NCBI RefSeq assembly: GCF_018613755.1
Contig: NZ_JAGGPP010000008.1
Span: 310,001 to 374,000 of the forward strand
From: Arthrobacter sp. ISL-72
Lineage (GTDB): Bacteria > Actinomycetota > Actinomycetes > Actinomycetales > Micrococcaceae
Length of the DNA stretch: 64,000 bases
Direction: 5' to 3'
The position numbers and the translations under genes are program-made. Each line of letters starts with the position of its first letter. The stretch's first letter is position 1. The notes beneath the pieces were generated by a model, which searched no databases, was not told the origin of the DNA, and saw nothing but the letters and a program-made list of their open reading frames with translations. This document shows, in pieces, positions 23,460 through 31,194 of this stretch.

Positions 23460-24893
23460 TCACAACCGGGTAATGTTGGTGCCGGCGGGCAGCCGGTATG
23501 TGGTGTCAAGAACGGCCGGCGCCTCACGGAGCCACTCGATGTCCATCGCGGAATGCCTCGTGTGGAGGATCACCAGGTCCGCATCCCAGACGGCAGGATC
23601 GTCCAACGAATTCAGGGCGCCGCCCTGGCCGTCCGGTGCCGTGGGGCACCACGGATCGTGGTAGGCCACGTCCGCGCCGCTGGCAACCATCGCTGCAATG
23701 ATTTCCAGCGCCGGCGATTCGCGAACGTCCTCCACATCGGGCTTGTAGGCCACACCGAGGACGAGGACACGGGCGCCGGAAATTCCGTGGTTCCGGTCCG
23801 AAAGGATGCGACGTGCCTTCTCCACCACCTGGTGGGGCCTTCCCGCGATGCCGGCCATGGCGTGTTCGATGACCGGAGCCGTGACCCTGGCCTTGCGCAG
23901 CTGCCACAGAAGGTAGTGCGGGTCGCAGGGAATGCAGTGGCCGCCGACGCCCGGGCCCGGGGTGAACGGCATAAAGCCGTAAGGCTTTGTCGAAGCGGCA
24001 TCAATCACGTCCATGACCTCCATTCCCAGCTCGTGGCAGATGTCTGCAAACTCATTGGCAAGGGCGATGTTGACGGCCCGGAAGGTGTTTTCCACGAGCT
24101 TGGTCATCTCCGCCACATCTGCGGACGGCACAACGTGCACCAGCTTGGTGCTGGCCTGCAGCAGTTCCGCTGCAGCCTCACCGCACGCGGGTGTTACTCC
24201 GCCCACCACCCGGGGAACGTCTTCGTGCGAGAAGGCGTCCACACCCGGATTAATCCGCTCCGGCGAAAAGGCCACGAACACGTCCCTGCCCGGGATGAGT
24301 CCCTTGGCGGCCAACGGAACGGCGAGGAGATCTCTGGTGGAGCCCACGTAGGTAGTGGAGGTCAGCATCAGCAGCTGCCCCGGCACCGCGAATTCAACCA
24401 CGGAAGCGCAGGCTGCCCGGAGAATGCCCAGGTCAGGCACAAGATAGGGGTCCACCGGGGTGGGAACGCAAACTACTACTGCCGCTGCGCGGGCCAGCAG
24501 TGAGAGGTCCGTACTGATCATGAAGGACGGATCCTCCAGGGCTTCGGCCAGCCGGGCCTTGTCGGAATCCAGCAGGTCGGCCTGTTGGGACCGGATGACA
24601 GCCAGCCGGTTCTCGGACACATCCAGTCCCAGGACCCGGCGACCTGAGGCATTGATGGCGAGCGCAGTCGGCAGCCCGACGTACCCGAGGCCTACGATGG
24701 CGACGTCGAACGTGAACGTGTGATCCTGCGAATCGCCTTCGCCGGCCACCGCCTCTGATTCAACGGCTTCGGGGGCCAACTCCGGCTCGCCCGATCCGTT
24801 TTCCGGCCATTCCCGTGATTCCTCCAGCAGCGGGGGCAGCGGTGCCCTTGACAGCGGTGCCTTATGGGTTTTTAGCTTGGTGTTCGGTGTCAT
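23460..24893 (-). CDS. UDP-sugar 6-dehydrogenase (UDP-glucose/GDP-mannose dehydrogenase family)
   Basis: 477 aa with an unusual acidic N-terminal extension of about 60 residues before the NAD site VAIVGLGYVGLP. Other landmarks: VVVCVPTPVDP, TSTTYVGSTRDL, FSPERINPG, and the catalytic cysteine in GVGGHCIPCDPHYL (Cys320). The C-terminal UDP-binding domain has LGVAYKPDVEDVRESP. It oxidises the C6 hydroxyl of a UDP-hexose to a carboxylate using two NAD. The GxGGHCIPxDP context and PERINPG resemble the UDP-N-acetyl-hexosamine (WecC/TviB) branch as much as UDP-glucose enzymes, so the substrate may be an amino sugar. First gene of the operon driven from 25153-25203. Confidence 0.9.
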   Translation of the reverse strand: MTPNTKLKTHKAPLSRAPLPPLLEESREWPENGSGEPELAPEAVESEAVAGEGDSQDHTFTFDVAIVGLGYVGLPTALAINASGRRVLGLDVSENRLAVIRSQQADLLDSDKARLAEALEDPSFMISTDLSLLARAAAVVVCVPTPVDPYLVPDLGILRAACASVVEFAVPGQLLMLTSTTYVGSTRDLLAVPLAAKGLIPGRDVFVAFSPERINPGVDAFSHEDVPRVVGGVTPACGEAAAELLQASTKLVHVVPSADVAEMTKLVENTFRAVNIALANEFADICHELGMEVMDVIDAASTKPYGFMPFTPGPGVGGHCIPCDPHYLLWQLRKARVTAPVIEHAMAGIAGRPHQVVEKARRILSDRNHGISGARVLVLGVAYKPDVEDVRESPALEIIAAMVASGADVAYHDPWCPTAPDGQGGALNSLDDPAVWDADLVILHTRHSAMDIEWLREAPAVLDTTYRLPAGTNITRL

Positions 24894-25434
24894 GCTAGAC
24901 CGACCTCCCGATATTCGATTTGTCCCGTTTTGTAAGAAAGCCGGCGACGGTGGCAGATCCCGGTCTCAGAAGACGCTGCCCGGATCGTCGCCGGCTCGAA
25001 TGGGGTACCCGCCCGCTGCGGGATGCTGGTCGCCCTGGAGGAGTAATCCAGATGGTGTGCCACATGAAATTCCCAAAGCCAAGTGTCAGCTGATTGATAC
25101 ATTTAGAGACCCACTTCTTTCCCCAATAGATGCCTGCGGCCCAACAAGCTACAGCGTATTAACCAACAACCTGCCGGGGCGCGAGTGGGCTCTACCCGTC
25201 TTTACGGGGCCACCGCCGACGGCAATGGGGTGGTACGCGCGCGGTCCGCCCGCACTACTCGCATCAGTACTCGTTTGGAGGCAGCGCGAACGTAGCGCCA
25301 GGTCCTTTTCCGGCGCGCGGAAGAATTCCAACGGGTAGCCGGGGGCTAATATCCGTTGTCAGCGGGCACGCGGCTGCCGCCCGGCGGCCAAGCTCAACTT
25401 TGCCGGCTAAGCGGCACCGCATTGGAGAATAGGA
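24894..25434. other. Intergenic control region of the UDP-sugar operon
   Basis: 541 bp without a convincing gene. It contains the operator promoter at 25153-25203, a leader of about 250 nt to the dehydrogenase start, and an extra pair of half-sites on the minus strand at about 25252-25277 (CGAGTACTGATGCGAGTAG). The right 150 bp are the 3' flank of LAL3; no clear T-run terminator is seen there. Confidence 0.5.
25153..25203 (-). promoter_or_regulatory. Shared-operator promoter of the UDP-sugar/deacetylase operon
   Basis: Toward the gene, the operator at 25203-25185 is AAAGACGGGTAGAGCCCAC and the -10-like TACGCT at 25158-25153 starts 26 bp later, preceded by TTAA. Its spacer has CGCCCCGGCAGG as in the LAL2 promoter. 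Confidence 0.65.
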
Positions 25435-28134
25435 TTAGGCAGTCCCGGACAAACCGACGTGGCGGGCACCGAACGCAACCGATGCCAGGTCCTCCCTATG
25501 ACTGATCCCGAGTTTCGCGAACATCCGGTAGAGATGGCCTTCCACGGTCCGTAGCGACAGCCCGAGCTGGAGCGCGATCTCCCGGTTGCTTGCTCCGGCC
25601 TGCACAAGGGCGGCAATTTCCTGCTCCCGCCGCGTCAGCTTGTGCAGATCCGGCGGCACCTCGGCGGCCGAAGCCCCTGTCTTGTTGAGTGCTGCATTGC
25701 GCTGCTTGACGAGTTTCTGGGCCTCGAACTGGCGGGGTTTATCTCCCCGGGTCTCGAGGATCCGCAGCGCGTGGGCGGCACACTCCGCAGCCGCCAGGTC
25801 CAAACCTTCCCGTGCGGCGGCGTCGCTCATTTCCACGAGCCGGTTGACGTCCTTGGCTGCGAGGGCACGGCAGTAGGCGGCGACAAATTCCGCGGTGCGC
25901 CCTTCACATCCCTCCGCCGCCGCAGCAAGGCGCGGAACAACGGACAGGTCACCGAGCCGGAGTGCCAGGGAAAGGATCTCCACTTCATAACTGAGGAATC
26001 CGGAGGATGCGGCCGCATCAGCCAGGACCATGAGCTTGGCGACCGCTGCCTGTACACCAATGCGTTCGGCACGCGCCGCCACAGTGTAGGCCCGGCCCAG
26101 CACCGACGCATAGCGGTCGTCCGAAAGCAGCGCGTCGTAAGCGTCTGCATTCGCCTTGGCCGTGTCCGTCCGGTTGAGGATCGAGGCGGAATAGGCGGTG
26201 GCGGCGAGGGCATCCGGCAAGTCGCCGCCGGCGTCGGCGAGGCGCAGGACCTCGGCCGCCTGGCTCAGTTTCGGCAGCGCAGTCCCGATGGTGCCCCGCC
26301 GCAGGTCGGCGGTGCCTGCGGCGAGATGTAGCATCCCGCCGAAATAGATCAACGAGTTGGACGCCTGGGCGATATGGTTCTGGAGGTATCTGTCCAGGAC
26401 GTCGAGCTCACCCGCATGAAGCAGCGCAAGCAGGTAGCGTCGCATCACAAACTCGGCATACTCAAGGCGCCGGTCCCCGCTGTCATCAAGGATGTCCTCG
26501 ACGTCCATGATGATCTGCAGTGCCGAAACGGCACGTCCCGTCAGCGCCAGTGACTCGGCCAGCAAGGTTCCCGCCAGAAGCCGGGACTCGTCGTCGTCCG
26601 TGGAGTCCCAGATCGCCTGGAGTTCCGGCTCCGCCTCCAGATGGCGGCCTGCGGCCTGGTAGCCCTCCAAGGCGAGGAGCCTGCTGCCGAGGCGGGCTGT
26701 CTCCAGTTCTTTCGGATCAAACCCGAGCTGGGCTTCTTCGAGTCTGGAAACAGCTTCCGCCCACGCGTCCGCTGCCCTGAGCACAGCCTCCGGCCCGTTG
26801 CGCTTCCCGGCGGCAAGCTGGGCCGCCAGCATCGACGCCTGCCGGACCGTGCGCAGGTCCAGGGCTTGCTCAACCACACCTTCCAGGCAGAGGCTGGCGC
26901 CCATGGGATCCCGCCCGTACAGCTTGGCGCGGGCCAGTTCAACCTGTGCCGCCAGCTTCAGGGACGGCTCCCTGATGGTGCCCACCACTCGTTCCACGTA
27001 ATCGGGAATGAAGAGGCGGTTCGCCAGCTGGGCCGCCTCAAGGATGTCCGCGTCGGGGACCGTTGCTCCGGACTCCAGCGCCCAGGTAACGTGCCTGAGC
27101 CTTCCGTCCAGGGTCTCCGGCCGCGAGTCCAGAAGGTCAACGATACGACGGCGGATGGTCACGCTGCGGGCTATCGGGACCAGTTGCCTGATCACTTCCC
27201 CGATCAGCGGTTGCGCCAGGCGGACGTGCCTAGCGGGATCCGCGGAAATGGCGATGAACTGGAGCTCCTTGAGTTCGTCCACGGCGTGGCTGTTGCTCGC
27301 GCGCTGCAGGACTCCCAAGGGAATGGCCTCAGCCAGCGCGACGGCTTCGAGGGCCTGGCGCTGTTGCGGGTTCAACTGCATGATCTGGTTCCTGACCAGG
27401 TCCATTAGCCGGACGGTTGCCGCTCCGGGCTCGCCCAACAGCACCCAGGTGTCATTCCGGCGCAGCAGGTGCCCGCGGGTTTTCGCATGGGAGATCAGTT
27501 CCAGCAGGAACATCGGATTTCCGCCGGAGGACCTGAACAGGACGGCGCTGGCACTGGGAACCAGCGGCGAGCAGAGCACCCGGGTGCAGAGTTCGTCGAC
27601 TTCGTCCTTCGTCAGCGGCTGGAGCTCGAAACGGTCCACCAGGCCTTCGGACCACATCGACAAAATTTCAGGCGGCGGCGAGGGGTGGGGCCGGCACAGC
27701 AAAACCACCCTCGTGGCTTCCGCCGCGGCCAGCTGGGCGATGACCGCCGCGCTGCTGTCATCCAGATGCTGGGCGTCTTCCACCACCAGGACTGCTTGTG
27801 ACGAGTCCCTTTGGCCCTCCGGGTTGAGTTCCGTGACCAATGCCTTAAGCACGGCGCGCGGCTGGTCCGTCTGCCCGGGCGTCAAAGAGGTCAGCAGTGG
27901 TGCAAGGGCGGCATAGGGAACCTCGGAGAGCGACGGTCCCGCATAGACGTAAAACGGCCGGATTCGGCTGCCAAGCTCAAAAACCACTTCGTTGGCGAGC
28001 GCAGTCTTGCCGATTCCGGCGTCCCCAAGGATCAGCGCACCCGGACCGTTTGCGTCCAAGAGGCAGTCAACAACCGAAGCAACCATGCCGAATCGCCCGA
28101 CCAGCCGCTCTGCTGCAATGATGGTTTCAGTCAT
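25435..28134 (-). CDS. LAL3: large ATP-binding LuxR-family regulator
   Basis: 899 aa. Walker A is canonical (GDAGIGKTA, residues about 37-45), Walker B is AVLVVEDAQHLDD, and the C-terminal LuxR domain reads LTRREQEIAALVQAGASNRE, then LGLSLRTVEGHLYRMFAKLG. The central 600 residues are helical repeats of TPR-like type. It begins 2 bp after the LAL4 stop with GGAG in the overlap region, so the two are made from one message and probably in fixed ratio. MalT-type ATPases switch to an active oligomer on binding ATP and inducer; the inducer here is unknown. No PKS or maltose genes are near, unlike classical LAL settings. Confidence 0.85.
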   Translation of the reverse strand: MTETIIAAERLVGRFGMVASVVDCLLDANGPGALILGDAGIGKTALANEVVFELGSRIRPFYVYAGPSLSEVPYAALAPLLTSLTPGQTDQPRAVLKALVTELNPEGQRDSSQAVLVVEDAQHLDDSSAAVIAQLAAAEATRVVLLCRPHPSPPPEILSMWSEGLVDRFELQPLTKDEVDELCTRVLCSPLVPSASAVLFRSSGGNPMFLLELISHAKTRGHLLRRNDTWVLLGEPGAATVRLMDLVRNQIMQLNPQQRQALEAVALAEAIPLGVLQRASNSHAVDELKELQFIAISADPARHVRLAQPLIGEVIRQLVPIARSVTIRRRIVDLLDSRPETLDGRLRHVTWALESGATVPDADILEAAQLANRLFIPDYVERVVGTIREPSLKLAAQVELARAKLYGRDPMGASLCLEGVVEQALDLRTVRQASMLAAQLAAGKRNGPEAVLRAADAWAEAVSRLEEAQLGFDPKELETARLGSRLLALEGYQAAGRHLEAEPELQAIWDSTDDDESRLLAGTLLAESLALTGRAVSALQIIMDVEDILDDSGDRRLEYAEFVMRRYLLALLHAGELDVLDRYLQNHIAQASNSLIYFGGMLHLAAGTADLRRGTIGTALPKLSQAAEVLRLADAGGDLPDALAATAYSASILNRTDTAKANADAYDALLSDDRYASVLGRAYTVAARAERIGVQAAVAKLMVLADAAASSGFLSYEVEILSLALRLGDLSVVPRLAAAAEGCEGRTAEFVAAYCRALAAKDVNRLVEMSDAAAREGLDLAAAECAAHALRILETRGDKPRQFEAQKLVKQRNAALNKTGASAAEVPPDLHKLTRREQEIAALVQAGASNREIALQLGLSLRTVEGHLYRMFAKLGISHREDLASVAFGARHVGLSGTA

Positions 28135-28136
28135 AG

Positions 28137-30869
28137 CTAGTCATCTCCTGTACTGCCGAGGGCGACCGGAAGCTCCAAGCGCTCTTCGATTTTCAGCTTG
28201 CCGTAGATCTGGTAGAGGTGGCCCTCCACGGTCCGCACCGAAACGTGCAGCTGGGCGGCGATGCTCTTGTTGCTCGCTCCGGCGGCGGCGAGCTGCGCAA
28301 TCTGGAGTTCGCGCGCCGTCAGTGTGAGCCTCTCGTGGGTTCCGTCCTGGGGCGTCCGCAGCTTCCTGCGGCAGGTTTCGGCGAGGTGTTTGGCCTGCCG
28401 GATCACGCTTCTTTCGAACCGCGCCTGGTCGAGGTTCAGGACTGACTCCGCAATGTCCAGGGCGAACCGGTCATTATGCAGCCGGGCTGCAAGGTTTGCG
28501 GCCGCCATAAGTTTGTCTGCCTCCCCGGAAATGATCCCCAGGGCGTATTGTGCACACAATTCAGCGAAAGGTCCCTGGCTGGCTCGGGCACTGTCAAGCA
28601 GCCTCGGGGCAGCAGCGGATTCCCCCAACCTCACAGCCGAGCTAAGGCACAGAATCTCATGCCCCACGTTGCCCATGTTCCGGTCGTCGTCAGCCATGCG
28701 CAGCAACTGCCCGATTCCGGTCCGGGGACCGTCCAGCTCCGCCAGTGCCAGCGCGGTGAAATAGCCCTCCGCCCGTGACACCTTCCATGCGTTCCGCCGG
28801 GAAACTGATTCCGTCTCGGCAAGGTACCCAAGTGCCTGCTCGCGCTCACCCTGCAGGGCCGAGGCATAGGCCGCTGCGGCGCATGCGAGTCGGAGGACGC
28901 CGTCGCTGTCCTGGATCCGTAGCTGGCTGATGCCGGGAACCAGCAGGTCAAGTCCGTCACGTCCCCGCCCCTGCATGCAGGCGCAGATTGCTTCGGGAAT
29001 TTCCGTGGCGCTGAACCGCCGATAGATGACGGAGGAGGGCAGCCAGTCCTCGTTGGGGAGCGTCTCTGTGGCGTCATCCCATCTTCCGGCCACCAGGTAG
29101 GCGAAGCGCAGCCGGGATATCACCGACTGCGCGATGGCCACGGGGATCTCCGGGCGCAGGCACTGCAGTTTCAGCTGCTCGGCCAGCTCGGCCGCATCGG
29201 CCTGGCGCCCGGTCACGGCCCACGCTTCACACAGCCAGCTGCCGGCCTGAAGCCGGAATTCAGCGCTATGGAACTCAACATTGTCCAGGGCTTCGGCAAC
29301 GCTGGCAGCCATCCCGGTGTAAGTACCGGCGAAGCTGGCTGCTTCTGCTTCGGCCAGCGTCAGCTGTTCCCGGAGGCGCCGGAGCTCCGGTGCCGGCAGT
29401 TCCCCTGCCGGACCCGCCGTATCCTCGTACAGTACTTTCCGTGCCCGGGCCAGGGAATCCGGTGCTTCCTGCCAAGCGTCGGGGGTGGCGAGGAACACCG
29501 AGCTCTCCGCCAGCAGGCGGCCGATCCATTCGGCGAGTGCAGGATCTCCCTGCGAGAGTTGCCGGTGCCTGCGAACCACGCCAAGTGCCTCCTCCACCTC
29601 GCCGAGGGTCATGAGCGCCGCCACTTCCTCGGTGACTGCGGCTGCCAGCGCCTCATGCCCCGGGATGGAGCGGACAAACCGCAGGGCGAGTGCTGCCTCC
29701 AGTCGCCGGTTGGCGAGGCGGGCGGCTGAAAGGGATTCATGCGTCGACAGCACGGCACCGCAGTCAAGGGCCCACACGGCGAAAGGCAGCTCAGTGGCGG
29801 GCGTCCGAAGGGACGGGGCCGCAGCAGAGAGAACCATTTCGCGGAGCTCGTTGCTGCGGCCAGGGGGGACGTTCTCGCTAACCACATCGGCGACGAGCTG
29901 GCTTTGGATCCTGACCCGGCGGGGAAGGGAGTCTTCGACTGCCAGGACCCCGCGTTCCTCGAGGGCGTCGACGTCGTCGGCATCGACGAGCGTAAGCAAA
30001 GTATCCAGCGGCAGGGTCTCGGCGAGCGAGAGGATTTCCAGGATTCTCCGGTCAGCCTCGCCCATCCGCCCAAGCCGGGTCGCGATCAGGTCCGTGATTG
30101 CCCGTCCGTGGTCGTGGTGCCCCGGCGTCAGGACCCACACCCCGTCCTGATTGGTCAGCGACCCCGAGTCAGCGAGCTCCATCGCAAGCATCTTGAGGTA
30201 ATGCGGGTTGCCGTCGCTGGCGGCCCAGAGCGATTGCACGGCGGAGTGTGAGACCTTGGCGCTGAGGCCCTCTTCCAGCCAGCTGACGGCTTCCCGGAAA
30301 GACAGGGGTTCGAGGTTCACGCGCGTGAGGAAACCGCCGTCGCAAAGTCCGGAAATCTCTGCCGAGAGCCGCAGCGGATCCGAACACGTCAGGACGAGGC
30401 GCACTGCCCGGTTGCGGGCAAGCTGCGCAATTGTCACGGCTGTCAGTTCGTCGGCTTCGCCGGCGTTGTCAACATAGAGGTAGACGGTCTTGCCGTTGGC
30501 CCGTTCCCGGAGGAGCCGCATGAGCCCGGACAGTACCAGCACGGGATGGTTCAAATACCCCGGCTCCAGGTCGCTCAAGAGGATGTTGAGCGCGCCGTAG
30601 GGTGATCGGGAAAGTGCTGCACTGCACCGCAGCGTGACTACCAGGGAATCGTCACGGAAATTTTTGAGGGCGTGTGTGGTCAGGAACGTCTTTCCGGTGC
30701 CGGATGCTCCGGTTACCAGGACTCCCCCGACTCCCCCGGTGGACTCGGCCAGGGCGCGGGTGATGTCGCTGAGAGCCTGTTTCCGCCCAATAAGAGGCCA
30801 TGCGGCACCCCGTGCGATTCCGGCGGATCTGGTGGCGTGTGGACTGGCCACGTTATCGGCTGTCAACAT
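28137..30869 (-). CDS. LAL4: large ATP-binding LuxR-family regulator
   Basis: 910 aa. ATG 30869 has GAGG 8 bp upstream and lies exactly 74 bp from its operator. Walker A is GASGTGKTF (about 53-62), Walker B TVYLYVDNAGEADE. The LuxR domain at the end reads LTARELQIAQLAAAGASNKS, then LHVSVRTVEGHLYQIYGKLK, nearly the same recognition helix as LAL1, which suggests a shared or very similar DNA site. It is the first gene of the LAL4-LAL3 pair. Its last codons supply the ribosome site of LAL3. Confidence 0.85.
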   Translation of the reverse strand: MLTADNVASPHATRSAGIARGAAWPLIGRKQALSDITRALAESTGGVGGVLVTGASGTGKTFLTTHALKNFRDDSLVVTLRCSAALSRSPYGALNILLSDLEPGYLNHPVLVLSGLMRLLRERANGKTVYLYVDNAGEADELTAVTIAQLARNRAVRLVLTCSDPLRLSAEISGLCDGGFLTRVNLEPLSFREAVSWLEEGLSAKVSHSAVQSLWAASDGNPHYLKMLAMELADSGSLTNQDGVWVLTPGHHDHGRAITDLIATRLGRMGEADRRILEILSLAETLPLDTLLTLVDADDVDALEERGVLAVEDSLPRRVRIQSQLVADVVSENVPPGRSNELREMVLSAAAPSLRTPATELPFAVWALDCGAVLSTHESLSAARLANRRLEAALALRFVRSIPGHEALAAAVTEEVAALMTLGEVEEALGVVRRHRQLSQGDPALAEWIGRLLAESSVFLATPDAWQEAPDSLARARKVLYEDTAGPAGELPAPELRRLREQLTLAEAEAASFAGTYTGMAASVAEALDNVEFHSAEFRLQAGSWLCEAWAVTGRQADAAELAEQLKLQCLRPEIPVAIAQSVISRLRFAYLVAGRWDDATETLPNEDWLPSSVIYRRFSATEIPEAICACMQGRGRDGLDLLVPGISQLRIQDSDGVLRLACAAAAYASALQGEREQALGYLAETESVSRRNAWKVSRAEGYFTALALAELDGPRTGIGQLLRMADDDRNMGNVGHEILCLSSAVRLGESAAAPRLLDSARASQGPFAELCAQYALGIISGEADKLMAAANLAARLHNDRFALDIAESVLNLDQARFERSVIRQAKHLAETCRRKLRTPQDGTHERLTLTARELQIAQLAAAGASNKSIAAQLHVSVRTVEGHLYQIYGKLKIEERLELPVALGSTGDD

Positions 30870-31193
30870 GAGTGAGACCTCTGTTATTTACGAGCGATTC
30901 CTGGTACCCCAAATTAACCAGCTGCTGCTCGCGCGGGCACCAGTAGTGAGTACTCGATTTTGCCCGTTACTCATACCTGTACCTGACAGGCAGGTACCCC
31001 TGGTTGACCGGAGGCGGTACGCAGGCAGTCAGCGCCGCTGCTATCAATCGGGCCGAACCGCACCCGTATGCCCTTCGAAACAGCTTAGTCCCGGGAATTA
31101 GTTAACAAGTTGATGCGCGGCACGGTTCTCCTCTTCCGGCCGGGTACCAAGGGGCACCGACCGACGAAGGCAAGTACAGACGAAGGCAAGTAC
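30870..31193. other. Intergenic region between LAL5 end and LAL4 start
   Basis: 324 bp. Holds the LAL4 operator promoter (30911-30961), further half-sites on its upstream side at about 30965-31010 (for example CAGGTACAGGTATGAGTAAC), and two 16-bp tandem repeats ending at the LAL5 stop. No ORF with coding character. Confidence 0.5.
30911..30961 (-). promoter_or_regulatory. Shared-operator promoter of LAL4-LAL3
   Basis: Toward the gene, the operator at 30961-30943 is AAAATCGAGTACTCACTAC, preceded by GGGC as at the sugar-transferase promoter. The -10-like TAATTT at 30916-30911 starts 26 bp later. Operator to ATG is 74 bp. Confidence 0.65.
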
Positions 31194-31194
31194 T
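31163..31194 (+). repeat. Tandem 16-bp direct repeat at the LAL5 stop
   Basis: GACGAAGGCAAGTACA at 31163-31178 is followed directly by GACGAAGGCAAGTACT at 31179-31194. The second copy reaches into the LAL5 stop codon. Confidence 0.7.
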
